A stretch of DNA of 64,000 bases. Source: Chrysophaeum taylorii. Its lineage: Eukaryota > Sar > Pelagophyceae > Pelagomonadales > Pelagomonadaceae. The stretch is taken from assembly GCA_029834535.1 (NCBI GenBank), contig JAQMWT010000314.1, positions 1 through 64,000 of the forward strand, given 5' to 3'. Both the position numbers and the translations under genes were made by a program. Under the pieces are notes generated by a model. That model ran no database searches, was not told the DNA's origin, and saw only the letters and a list, made by a program, of their open reading frames with translations. Below, piece after piece: positions 29,302 through 41,400 of the stretch (within the stretch, counting starts at the first letter, position 1; each line of letters begins with the position of its first letter).

Positions 29302-31270
29302 ATGACTCTCAACAGTAGTGAGAGCCCAAATACCTCCTACGTCACAAGTACCATTGACAAGGACGCAAAGGTCCCCAACTTTGTGGACCATGACCTGCCT
29401 GCATCGTGTTTACCCTACACTCTTGCTCGTGTCAGGAATATGGAGTTACGTTCCTTGGCCTTCCCACTCAAACGCTATAACGAGAATCGCGACATATTGC
29501 AATATTACGCATGCTTAATGCGTAAATTGCCGTCGCGACCCTGGCTCCGCCCTCTGCTGTTTAACATACGGCAAAATAATGAGTTTGAGGAACACAACTC
29601 CGCCAGCATGACAAAATTCCAGACCAGTGTTCCTCTCTGTTGAAAATGGTCAAGCTCGTAAACCTTCTGTCATGTTATTGTGCTCCGGTCTATCAACCCC
29701 TGCGTTTCTCTCACAAGTCAATAGTGACTTAGCCTTGCACATCAATGTGAAACTTGTTGTCGAGTCTGATGATACTCTTGTGAGAATGTTACGTCGACGG
29801 TTTCCGCATGTGTTGATTTTCAAATCCCTGCATTAATCATCTTCACTCCATTTAAGGAGGAGGAGGCGTGCCTTTACTGTGACATAGCCGAGATCATACC
29901 TCCATGTACCAACCGTAACCTCTTGAAGCACACCAACACGTCTGACTTGCCCAGTCTTCTCGATGACGCCTTGATTGACAGTATGCTTACTGTGATTAAG
30001 CTGCTCAAGCCCCTTGTGCTACTGGCCGAAAATTCGCCACCGCACAAGCAGGTACATCGTGACCTTATCTTCGTTTCTAACTTGATACATGCCACTCTTA
30101 TTTATTGTGCTGGTGCTGTCGACAGATTCCCCGCCTATCTCTGTGGCGACTACCAATCCCGAGAACGGTGGATATGCATCGCCCGTAGGTGTAACACGGG
30201 CAACATAGCATCTTATCTTGGCCTAACCAGCACCCTAAGAACTTTCTGGACATTGCAGATGATCTTTCTGCCATCCCTTAATCCCTTTGGCTTTCAAAAG
30301 ATCTTGCCAAGGACTGGGTACGAGTTTACCCAGATCCTCCAATTGTGTCATCTCCGAAGACATTTCCACTCTACTCTCGTACAGGATCTGTCCGGCCGAG
30401 TATGACTGAGCTTGAAACTTTAAATCTCGCGTTTATCAGGCTACACTCACAACAGGCATTGGAACAACCCACGCATATCTCACATCCTGATTGCACGTAC
30501 CATCATTTAGGTTCCATGCGCAATGCCAACACTCCATTGCCCAATTCCTCCAATCCTGTTCGACTTAAAGCCTTCACCATCCTTTATAATGTCTTCGCTA
30601 GGCTTTTGCCTAATTCTCCGACTCCTGTTTCCTATTATATTACAATTTTCGAAACTAACCAATCTGCACACATGTTATTTCTCACAAATTCCTCAACCAA
30701 CCACAACATATACTTTCCCAGGAGGTAAACATTCACATGGTAATCTTCTTGTCGAAAAATAGATCCAACAAGTATAAATAAAGCGTCGATTGACCCTTTT
30801 GGATCGACTTGCACCCTTACGTCATCCGATAACCCTGATGATAAGTCTATATACTTGGAGCCTTTCCAAGGCCATCTTTGGTTCGTACAGGCCTACCCAC
30901 TGGTCAGCGGTGCCCAAGGTAACCATCTTGCCCTTGAACATCTTCTTGCCAACTGTGACCTTGTTATCCCGCGCTGCCTGACTTATGGTCCTGCGACTGA
31001 CAATTTGTGCTTTAAAGATAAGCATTTCGCGCTAAATTGTAGAAGATTGCCACTTATCCCACAGTCGCTACCTTGGTTAGTTGCGAAACAGCGATCGCAA
31101 GCTTTGTTCCAAGATCCACTCTATGCTTGGTCCTTTGCTTACTATACGTGGCTATGCGAACATCATTCTACTCGATCCTCGCAATAACAAACTCCGTTAC
31201 CCTACACGCCCCGAACTCATTCGAGTTAGTAACCACACACTGCTCTGGAATCCTTCTTGCTTTCCCTGAA
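29302..31270 (+). pseudogene. Element B protease-integrase linker region
   Basis: Broken frames match element C: YVTSTIDKDAKVP, RNMELRSLAFPLKRYNENRD, RPWLRPLLFNIRQ, VMLLCSGLSTPAFLSQ, TPVSYYITIFETNQ, and RGYANIILLDPRNNKLRYPT, the last being the GAG-pre-integrase-like block. The middle stretch has no recognisable domain in any copy. It is cut by element X at 31302-31309. Confidence 0.7.
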
Positions 31271-31382
31271 GAGTGACCTTTGCTGTGGTATACTCAGCAA
31301 TGCTTTACCTACCGCACCTCTCGGTTTTTTACAGGAGTAGTTTAGACCTGTTTTTTTGTTTTTTTTTTCGGGTAAAAATCAA

Positions 31383-34313
31383 CCAGCGTTGGGAATTCAT
31401 TGGGCTCACTTCACTAGGTTCACTGAATATGGTTCACTTCACTTCACTTCACTTCACCGAAATTTTTCGTCCGAAGTCCAATGTTCACTTCACGTTCATT
31501 CACTTCGGCTGACGGCCTGACCCTGACCCCGTCTGACGAGCCAAGTCGAGCCGCCCTACCTGGAGGTGGAGGATAATGTTGATGATGAGGAGGAATTTAA
31601 ACGCGGAACAGAAGGAAGAAGTTCACAAGAACGAGCCGATTGCGACGTCGATGTTGTGACGTGGAACACACCCGGCAAAAATGGACGATCAACCAGGTTT
31701 TTCCAAGGTGTGGGACTGCGTGCGTTGACTGAAGGAACATCATCCTGACCGCGTCAGTGGGAAGGCGACGCATGTGTGTGTCCGGTGCTGGGAGCGCCTG
31801 AAGGTGACGAGAGACTTCAAGAAAGGCACGTGGCAGACGACCAAGCCTCTTGCCCACTTCAAGGCTGCGCATTCGGAGGACGACCTGGGACGTCAACAGC
31901 TCACCAAGAAACAGAAGACAGACCAAGAAAAGGAGGGCGTTATGACGGCAGTGGGCGTTGTGGCAGCCTCGAAGGGTAAATGGGATATTACGAGATACTT
32001 CATGGCCATGCCCAGCCAGGCAAAGCACTCTTCCCTGATGGCGTTCTCGGCTCGGCACTACGTGTACACGTCGCAGCGGATCTCCAAGCGCACCTTTGAC
32101 GACGAAGATCATCGCAACCTAATTGAGGCGTATTACCGCGGCGGTGGCGGGAAAAGCAAGTGCCCGTTCATGACTCGAAAGGCGCTGTTTGAATGGGTGG
32201 ACGATGAATATCGTTGCTTTGTTCGAATCTTGCAGCACGTCGTTACGGAGTGTTATGAGGCGGCTTTCGGAGGCACGTCGTTACGGAGTGTTATGAGGCG
32301 GCTTTCGGAGGCGGCTTTCGGCAATCCATTCGCCCAGGTGCTGCATGACGGCGGGACACACAAGGATAAGTTCAAGTGACAGGCCATTGGCCTATCCTTC
32401 ATCTGGCCCGATTGGAGTGGCGTTGAGACGGTGTGCGTGGGCCTCGTTCCAGCTGACGACGGAACCGATTCCGGCACGTCTTCTCTGCTCCGTTCTGTGG
32501 TCGCGGAGCGTGCGGGAATCGATGTCGATTTGGCGGCCGCAACCATTGTTCAAGACCGGGCTGCACTTGGCGTCGCCGAAGAATTTTTTGTTGAGGTCGA
32601 AGCGTGTGGCACGCATGATATCTCAAAAATCTCGGCAACGGCATGTGGCGACTTGACACGATCCAGAGGCAAACAGGTGATCAATCCATTCCCAGCTGGC
32701 CAGGAGCTGTTGAACAGTGCCCACGATGGAGCCAAGTTCTTTTCTTATAGCATACGTTTGAAGGATCTGCATGCGCTTTTGCCATTACAGCCGGGGAAAT
32801 CGCCGAAGCTCAAGCTCAAGCTCGACCTCAATAAGACGTGGTTCCGGGCGCGATACCAGCTTATTCGTTCCTTGCTGCGTATGCGCCACGTGCTCAAACT
32901 GTACGCGGCTACCAACATTGGACTCCCCTGGACAATCAGTGATGAGCAATGGGTGGCGTTGGCTGAATTCGAGGCGATTTTTGCTATAACGGATGCGGCC
33001 GTTGTTTTTGTGCAACATGAACACTTATACCTGGGGGCGTGCGATGCATTGATCAAGCATAACATGATCGAGTCTCAGCGAGCTGGGACGCTAGAAGCCA
33101 TTATCTCCCGAACATAACTGCGAAATCCATGCCACGTAAGACTGTCGATGTTGACGACCTCAGCGAGACCGGCAAAATCTGTCTTGAGCGGGCTATTTTC
33201 GAATGTGAGCGTCGGTTTTGCGGGAATAATGAAAACTACGTGCGTCACTTCGACTACGAATTCAACGATCGCGAGCTGATTGCCTTCCTTCTTGACTTTC
33301 GGACTATGAACTGCCGGCACCTGTCGTCCAATCAGAGAGCTCGGGCCAGGAAGTTGCTCAAGGAAGAATATGTGATTTACGCACGGACTGCATTCCACCA
33401 CGAAAAGGCAAAGACTTCCTCCGAGTCTGCGCCGCCCTCCGAGCCTGCGCCTGCCCGCAGTCTCTTGGCGGCACTCGACGCACCCGACGCTTGGGGCGAC
33501 ATTAGTGGCGACGTTCCGTCTTTGCTATGCCTGAGAACCAGATGCCCGATTTCAATGTGGAGTTTGACCAGGTCTTCACTCAATGGATCAGGCTGTCGAG
33601 ATCGCTCGACTGGAAAGAGCATTATCCTGAACTTGAGAAGAAGGATGAAGTCGGCTTCAAAGATCTGGCTGTGCTCGACGTTGGGAAACTGTATCGACCG
33701 CTCACCAAGGAGCAGTATGGGTTCCTTCCGGACATGGCGAGAGCCTCTAAGGGTTCAATTGGTACACATGGCGCGCAGAGCTACTGTGAGCGCTGCCTGA
33801 GCATTGGAAATCTTGTCCTGACTGAGGGAAACACGTTGCTCAGCGCGGACGAGACGGACAAAGTTGCCCTATTGCGCATGAACAAGGATTTCACTGCGGC
33901 GGCCCGGATTAAGTACAGGGACCTCGGACACGAGACCGAGTTTTTCAAAAACGCCGAGAGCACCATCCCCGAAGACCCTTCGGAGATGGAGGTTGATGAG
34001 GAAGAACCAGACGAAGATACCGAGGTCGTTCACATCGCCTAAAGTAGGAAACACTGAACCACATCCACGGTAACTCGTCCTTCGCCCCGAAACGCGAAAG
34101 AATCTAAGATCACCAGACCTAGGCAATAGCGCGCGGGGGGCACGGAACTGACGGGGCGCTGCACCGGCGCTGGCGTTAAAAAAGTGGCGTTCACTTCACA
34201 AAGGTTCACGATGGCCACGTAGGGTGATGTGTTCACTTCAAATCACTTCACCAATATTGCGTGGCTGGTGAAGTGGTTCACGTTCACTTGCTGAAGTGAA
34301 TTCCCAACGCTGG
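31383..34313 (+). mobile_element. hAT element Y, nested in X
   Basis: 17 bp perfect TIRs beginning CCAGCGTTGGGAATTCA (31383-31399, and inverted ending at 34313). AAATCAA is duplicated at both sides (31376-31382, 34314-34320). Both ends carry many GTTCACTTCA-type subterminal repeats. It contains one broken plus-strand transposase gene. Confidence 0.88.
31566..34042 (+). pseudogene. hAT transposase of element Y (broken)
   Basis: Three frames. 31774-32379: a basic N-terminus with a BED-like C-x2-C segment (MCVRCWERLKVTRD), and QHVVTECYEAAFGG. 32431-33117: INPFPAGQELL, then RYQLIRSLLRMRHVLKLYAAT, typical of the helical mid-region of hAT enzymes. 33129-34042 (two overlapping frames): HHEKAKTSSESAPP, then YPELEKKDEVGFKDLAVLDVG and FLPDMARASKGS ... 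SYCERCLSIGN, the hAT C-terminal dimerisation block, ending in an acidic tail. A stop near 32378 and frame changes near 33117 and 33530 break it. A direct repeat of about 36 bp lies at 32240-32320. Confidence 0.75.
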
Positions 34314-34353
34314 AAATCAACACACAAATTTGGGGGGTTTAGGTTTCGTACCG

Positions 34354-34980
34354 TCACGTCAGCTCACCATGTACACTCTTCGTGCTAACCCCGAGTTGAG
34401 CACCGGCCTCGGTTCTTTCGGACTCGGTCTTGAAGCCGTCGAACCCAAAGGTTCGAACGAAGTTGCCGGTGGCGAACCACATATTGTTGATGTTCTGTAC
34501 AGTCTCTTTGAAAAGCCGTGGCGCCCACGTGCGCCGAAAGGCCTCGGACTTAGGCAAGTGCTTGACGTAGGCCGCGTTGAGCGCCTTGATCATATCGATG
34601 AAGAAAAAGGTGTAGACGATGTTGAAAGGCAGAGCGCAACCAACCATGAATTTGGTGATCTTCTCGTTGATAAGATTGGCACGGCGCGTATCACACCTGT
34701 CAGTGACTTCGGTGACTCTAGCTTGCTTCGGCACGACTTGCGACGGAGCCGTCCCAGTCAACAACGAAGGGCGGACGATGTCGCTGTCGAGGGCGCGAAG
34801 GTCGTGGACAGCGGCGGGCCGCTTATTCGTGGCCCATACACACCCCGAGATATTCTTAGCTGACGACTTGCTCGCGAGCGTGCACTTTAAAGCCATCGGG
34901 TGTGTGATTGCAATCCAGGACGATGTGCTGGATTGAACTTTTCGCCCGTGCGTGCGTGCATGCAGCCGCGTGTCGCACAT
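34354..34980 (-). pseudogene. hAT transposase N-terminal part of element X
   Basis: The reading frame holds INEKITKFMVGCALPFNIVY and ALNAAYVKHLPKSEAFRRTW, the well-known hAT segment before the first catalytic Asp, then VRTFGFDGFKTES, where GFDGF could carry that Asp. The remainder of the enzyme is absent. Confidence 0.7.
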
Positions 34981-35548
34981 CTCTATTCGAACGTGCCGTC
35001 GCCCTTAGGCGTTATGATCACGTAGTCGCTCACCGAACTCCTGGGCCGTCAACCCCTTGAACATTGTCACCATAACGGTCACCAGCGTGTGCAACTTCAA
35101 CAGGAGGCAGCGAGCGTGTGGCACAGAAGAGAAATGGAAGATAAAATGCTCCCTGACCACAAACGGACGTCCTGCAACGTTTCTGAGCGTTTCGGTGTCA
35201 ACCGGACGCGAGAAGATGTTTAAACCGGTAAAATCCAAGTTAAATCCGCTTTGAAACCGGCTTAAAACATGTACTAAAGTACTAAAAGTAAACCCTGACC
35301 TTTGATACCGGTATTATAGGTTCGGAAGCTTTACCAGCTGGCATGTACCATCTCTTGTATACCCACATATGTCGCATAGTTTTCGACATGAAATCACTTA
35401 TGCTGTCCCCTACATTTCAGCATGATGCTGCCATGCGGCACAAGACCCATGAATCTACCTTCATCACAAGTGAGATTCCTCAACTCAATGATAGCAGTGG
35501 CGTTATCACTCAAGCGCACTCCTTCATGAGTCGCATCGACTCCGCACC

Positions 35549-35571
35549 TTGACCGAAATGTCGTAAAACTA
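35549..35571 (+). other. SLNY motif, element B site 1
   Basis: TTGACCGAAATGTCGTAAAA: LTEMS-stop-NY, with the Leu codon TTA changed to TAA. Lies upstream of the integrase as in element C. Confidence 0.8.
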
Positions 35572-35599
35572 CCGTTCTACGGAAAACGCAACAGAAGAG

Positions 35600-36390
35600 G
35601 CACTTACCTCCGCAACCTTGGATGCTGATACTGACGACGCTTCTGAAGATGCTGACAATGCTCCTGCCTTGGATCCGCGCACTGAACTCAAATTCAGCAC
35701 TCGCAGATTAAAACACATTCCCGTCAAAGCGACACCTCGCAAGGTATACCATCATGACACCGTTGAGCCCCTTAATACCAAGGAACGTGCCAACCGTTTT
35801 CATCGCACGATCACTGTCCTGACAATGTTGCAGCCAAAGCCCCTGACGTACTTGCTCGTCCTGTCTTTTCTGCATCTGATATCCAAAATCCCGATGTGCG
35901 CACCGACTGTCTGCTTCATAACAAGAAACACCGACACGATCACTTTAACAGCACCAAGCCAAACTTTGAACAAGCCCATCAGCCTGGTGAAGTTTGGGCT
36001 TGTGATGGTGGGTACGTAAACTTTCCTTCTGAGTGGGTGTCTATACCCACATCATTTTATTTAAAGAATTCCTGTCGAAGTTCATCCTCGCGTCCTTCAC
36101 GCGTACCACAAACGCAACCGAATTCACGCAAGCTCTGGATTCCCTCTACACCTTCTGTCGCACACAGCCGAATGTACATTTGCGTACAGTCTACTCAAAC
36201 GCTTTCCGGCCGTATTTTAGCCAGCATGTCACCACACCGTATCGTGCTGAAAAAGGTATTAATCTCATCGCATTTTCGCCATACCTCCACTCATTTAATC
36301 ATGAGGTGGAGCAGGCTATATCGCATCGGCCTCATCTACCCGTCTTCGTAACCTTCTCAACGTGCACTACTGAGGCGCCAAAATTGTAGA
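35600..36390 (+). pseudogene. Element B integrase remnant
   Basis: Fragments LNTKERANRFHRTI, VWACDGGYVNFPSEW, FTRTTNATEFTQALDSLYTF, RTVYSNAFRPYFSQHVTTPY and YLHSFNHEVEQAI. The second catalytic Asp (YSDAF in element C) is Asn here. Frame changes near 35800, 36030 and 36350. Confidence 0.8.
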
Positions 36391-37701
36391 GCCTGCCAGT
36401 CATTTCCCGTGTGCAGTGATCCACACTGTCCAATCCTACAACATATTACCGAATGCAACTCTCGAGCGCATTCACCATGTAATCGTTAGTCCCCAACAGC
36501 TTCTCTACAACCAACTGACTACGCCTCAGCATGATCTTCTCTAGATCTTCGGCAGTGAATGTTTCCTCTTACTGGAACCCCATGAACACGACAAGTGTGA
36601 ACCTTCACGCCGACGGTATCTATACCTCTGCTGTGCAAATGCACAGAATCCACTCGTCTCACCACATGTTGATCATCATGCTGGCATCGTCCTCAAACCC
36701 GGACAATGTTCAGATCCGTGTATCGTCTAAACTTATCTTCACGTACATGCTCAAGGGCTCCACGCTCGATCCTGAACATGCTCCTCTACCTGATGCTCAA
36801 CCACGCCCGATCGAGATGACAACCCCGATGATGCGTTGCAGAGAAGGAATCAAACCCAGAGGGGGAAACCTCCTACTCCGGCTCCTTCTTCTCCTCCTCA
36901 CTCATCTGCTCAGTCTTCGTCTCCGTCACACCAACTACCACTTCTCCACCTGTCGATGATACTCTCTCGCCATCACCGCCCCTACCTTCTTATAATGACC
37001 TATTTGCTCAAGACAACATTCTACTCGTTCCCTGTTCTCGTCGACCCAACCAACGCAAAGCCACGTCCATGGCTTCCATTTCTTCTCGGCTTCAAGCTAC
37101 TACTGTTGGTGCGTACAAAACCGCTGGTGGCAAACTCGCCGACCTTCGATGGGATCTTCAGCATCGCTCTCTCATTTTAAATTACCCACCCTCTCCACCT
37201 TCAACATCTCTGGTGGTATTCACTGGAGACCAAGGGGGGGGACAGGCTTTTACTTGTTCAACACCTTCCATTGCGCACCGACCTTCTGTCTCGCTATCGT
37301 CTGCTTGATGGTGTGTTCACGCAAACCAAGTGTGCTGCCAGCATTCCAGTGTCCACTCGCCTTACCGCGGATGGAACTCCCTTTCGTCCACTTCCATCAA
37401 TACTTACTGCCATGTTCATTGAACATGCTGCTGCCTTTGGTGTCTCTCCTTTACAGTACGCCTATGCATACCCGACACCTTCCAGCTTTATCGATCATAA
37501 CTCTAACACCTCTTGGTCATCTCCTGAATATGGTTCTACATCTTCCTCTTTAACTGACCTTGAGGAGTACCTTCTTTTTCCACTGAATACATTATCAGGT
37601 TCTCCACGAGGAACCACTTCTCTTCATACAACTAGAACCTAACTCCTCTACTCCTGCCGCTCATGCTACACACGCTTATCCTGAAGTGTTGTATACTGCG
37701 T

Positions 37702-37724
37702 CGACCGAATAGTCGCTAAATTAT
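37702..37724 (+). other. SLNY motif, element B site 2
   Basis: TCGACCGAATAGTCGCTAAA reads STE-stop-SLNYGS, upstream of RT at the position of TASTATSLNYNS in element C. Confidence 0.8.
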
Positions 37725-37739
37725 GGGTCTCCCTCAACC

Positions 37740-39587
37740 ATAGGCCCTGATGAATACAAGGTCCGAGAGGCCGACATCCACATCGATGAGGACAAGCTCA
37801 AGTGTCCGCAAGGTCTCGCACCTGAAGACCGACAAGCCTACGTCAAGGCGACTGCGAAAGAGCTTCACGACATAGTTCGTTTTGGCTGTTTCAAGCTGTC
37901 CTTACCTGATAGCTCTACTCGTCTCATCGATATTAGGTTGGTACTCAAGACCAAGACGAACTCAGCCGGCGAGTACATCAAGCACAAAGCCAGGTTAGTC
38001 TCGTTTGGCTTCTTAGCATTGCTTGGTGTCGATTTTTTCTCCACTTTGAGTCCCATGGCGACGATGACTGCTATGCGCGTCATCTTAGCCATAGCTGATT
38101 ACAAGAACCTCCCCGTCTACCACGCCGACGCGCCGAACGCCTTCGCCCAGTCCGACATCGACACGCACATCTACGTTCAACTACCCGACGAATCAAGTTG
38201 CTTGATCCACAAGACGATAGATGTCGCGGCCGCCGCTTACCCAACTTGCGAAAGTCCCACTATGGACTTAGGCAATCACCTCATTATGGAACAAGGAGAT
38301 CGACAAGTTCTATCTAGGCCTTGGCTACAAGCGACTCCATGCAGATTCTTGTCTGTATGTGTGCGTTATTGCATTAGCTCGCTTCCTTATTTGCAGTTTA
38401 TCTGTGGACGATATTGCCATTGTCGCCAATGATGATGAGCTACGTATGGAACTTCAGAAAGCCCTCCATGACCGCTACTCTGAAGAGCAGTTTGACCCAG
38501 TCCACACCCTTGTGGGCATGCGTGTCTGCCGTACCTCTCATGGCTCCATATCTCTGGATGTCCAGGCAAAACTCGATTCGCTCGTCGAGGATCGTCCTAT
38601 CCTGAAGACGCTAACGCCACTAAAGTACCCCATGTCCTCGACGTTTTACCTGCAAAGATGGCTCCGCTACCACCGACGTCGAAGTTTATATTCATGGCCA
38701 CTTTTCTACCTTATTGGTAAGCTTGTATTTATGCAAGACGGTTGCCGCCCTGATTTTTCGCATGCCTTGGGACGCTGTTCTAGGGGGATGCACTCACCAA
38801 CTTACGTGCATGTCCAAATTCTCCAGCACCTACTGCGCTACCTTGACAACCCGGAGAATAGAGCACTTCGCCTTCGGTTCCGCCCGAAAGGGAATGCGAT
38901 TGAGAATCATCTGCACGTCATTTCCGCCTATCGAGTCGATCTGTCTACTTTGATTGACCATCAGGAAAGGAAATAGCATTCGGCAAATTTGACCCTTTGG
39001 TCGCTATGGTTGACGCAGATAACGTGTCATCCCTTGCTGAGGAAGATAGGAAATCTACAACAAGGTTTGTCTTCTATCTCTTCAATTGCCTCATTTCTTC
39101 GGAAAGTAAACTGCAGCGGATCGCTTCATGCTCTACGCATGAAGCGAAGCTCATACCGTTGAGCATCTGTGCTGACGAGGCAGTTTGGCTCCGTAAGATC
39201 TTGCTAGAGATTTCCTTCGTGGCTAATCCCACGTTCTTCATTAACATTCATGCCGAGAAGTATACCCCCGCTGATTTCGATGACGACAACGACCCTATTG
39301 CTGAGAATATGCGCTTCATAAGAAGCTTGCCACTCCTTTCTGACAATGCCGCAGCTGTGCACACTTCTAACAATCCTGATGGCTCTTCTCGTAGCAAAGC
39401 TCTCTCTACGCGCTGGTTCAAAATTCGCGAGTATGTGGCATTACATAAGATTCGAGTCCATCATGTCCCTGGCAAATTAAATGTGGCGGATGGCTTTACC
39501 AAACCGCTTGCAGCCGAGTTTGCTACGTTTCGTTCACTCTTAGGCATGCATCATGTCGACCCAAGTTTGAGCAACGAAGAGCATTAA
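37740..39587 (+). pseudogene. Element B RT and RNase H
   Basis: RT blocks: VRLKTKTNSAGEYIKHKAR-like, VYHADAPNAFAQSDIDTHIY, LSVDDIAIVANDDELRMEL. RNase H blocks: VAMVDADNVSSLAEEDRKST, THEAKLIPLSICADEAVWL (Glu to Lys at the family E), LSDNAAAVHTSNNPDGSS, KLNVADGFTKPLAAEFATF. The frame is continuous over 38997-39587 but broken in RT near 38190-38360 and at 38976. Confidence 0.85.
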
Positions 39588-39600
39588 CTTTCAAACCCTG

Positions 39601-39622
39601 GTGACAGCAATGTCGTTAAACT
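39601..39622 (+). other. SLNY motif, element B site 3
   Basis: GTGACAGCAATGTCGTTAAA encodes VTAMSLN, immediately after RNase H, then a stop (TAA). Confidence 0.8.
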
Positions 39623-40648
39623 AACCCTTACCATTGTCTTGGTGGCCATCGTGCCGTAAGTAGCTCGCCCTCACTCGCCCCGCTTTCCTTTACTCTCAAA
39701 TCTCCGATCGTCCACTCTGAGTTGCCCCCTCCCGCGCCTGCTGTGCTTTTAACCTTTGAGTTTACACTTAAACCCTTACCTTTTACTACAATACTCCAGA
39801 AATTCGCCGATGCTTCTCCAACCGGCTCTGCGTGCGTTTCCACGGGGATTATCTCCTGGTCGTCGAGAACCCCCTCGCTCTCTAGGCCTTCCAAACTCCC
39901 ATCACACTCCGGACTTAAACCGTAAAAAGACTACCCGGGACGACATCTGGCATATGCTTAACCGTGCCACAGCTTCTGCTTCCAAGAGCCCAGAGAAACT
40001 CTCATCTCTTACTCTTGCCGACTGCCTTACCTTCAACTTCAGCAGTTTTGTACAGGGGTTACGCATCAATGAAACTTTTCGTGTCCCTGTCACACAACTT
40101 CTTACTACCATCGCAGATATGGAGTTAAACGATGCTGTCGATTCGCTCTATGTTACTGATAACCCGCTATCATTCATGGAAGTTGTTGCATTCTTATCTA
40201 TGCGCTCGCCCATAGTGGCCAATCTACCGTCAGCACCGGCCATCAAGGCGACGGTGTGCTCGCGATGGGTAGAGAAAGAATGAGTACTGGTCCACCACTA
40301 CTGCTCGACGTGATTTTGCGATGGTGTTCGTCAGCACCTTTGGACCGAGATATTTAAGAAACGGATGTCAAATGAACCCCCTACTGCCGTCACAGATCAT
40401 CTAGCGGATCAAGAACATGTGAACAGTTCATTTGTTCCGCCATCTGCTCTCACTAGTAACATATGCTGTGGATGCCACAATACTGATCATGTTAAGGTGA
40501 GTGTTCGAGTCCAAGCGCGCAACCATAAAGACTATAACCCCCCTTGCGAAGATTGCCCCATCTTCGTGCGACCATCATCCGAACATACTATGTGTCAACT
40601 GATGTTAATAAGCTTCTGCTATGTTCGATTGCACAGCATCCAGAGCTA

Positions 40649-41006
40649 ACTAACTAACTAACTTCAGACCTCTCCCGAGCATGGGAGCCAGGCCGGACCG
40701 ACAGGTGCCAGTCCGGAATCACGGGCCTGTAGACGAGGAGCGCCGAAAGGTCGGTCGGCGGAGAGTGACCATCAAGCTTGTCGCCATGCAACGAGGAGAC
40801 TGCGATGTGACTGACAACCAACTCGTCGATAACCTTCCGTCTTCGCCCCCCGGCCATACCCCGTCCCACTGCGAACGTTCCGGCTGCCAACCGGCCCGCC
40901 CGGGAGGCGAATAGGTGCCAACCTACGCCGGGAGGGCGGATGCCCTCGCAAGGCTCAGGATTCATAAGGCACCGTCCTCCATCGCAACCGCAGTCGGCGA
41001 TCAGGG
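40649..41006 (-). mobile_element. LINE-beta 3' fragment (copy L3) in element B
   Basis: Short CTAA run then the LINE-beta 3' region, diverged from L1/L2. A perfect 10 bp target duplication TCCAGAGCTA (40639-40648 and 41007-41016). Removal restores HSIQSY-type continuity of the 3' ORF. Confidence 0.85.
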
Positions 41007-41378
41007 TCCAGAGCTACCAGACGATATCATCCTAACGTCTCCAGCACCAAATGTCACACACCAGGCAATTATCGCGTTTAACATCAAGCGCCTCACGTTG
41101 CTGCATCTGGAGCACCTATCCTCACTTGTGACAATTGCACGCGCGCAAGCTAAAAGACGTTCGCTGATTAAACCCGCGCTATACGCGAGAGTGATGGACA
41201 TCCGGGCGCAATCTCTCATCTGTCACATTGCAGCCTACACCACCATAACTGATGACGACCGCCCTCCGTCTATCACTTATGAAGTGAGATCCACTCATTT
41301 CTCAGATGATGACACGCGAGACTTCCTGAAACTACTGGCTAGCAAGTATCCTCAGCTTCACGCTGAACTTGCGCATGC

Positions 41379-41400
41379 GACCGAAATGTCGTTAAACAAT
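41379..41400 (+). other. SLNY motif, element B site 4
   Basis: GCGACCGAAATGTCGTTAAA encodes ATEMSLNN, between the Cys cluster and coiled coil; the Tyr is Asn here. Confidence 0.85.

Larger units (their letters stand above)
31310..35327 (-). mobile_element. hAT element X, deletion derivative
   Basis: An 8 bp target duplication GCTTTACC (31302-31309 and 35328-35335) flanks imperfect ends TACCGCACCT and, inverted, TTCCGAACCT. Removing X and one target copy restores SNALPAGM of element B, matching element C. Without the nested Y, X is about 1.1 kb and keeps only the N-terminal third of a transposase. Confidence 0.85.
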
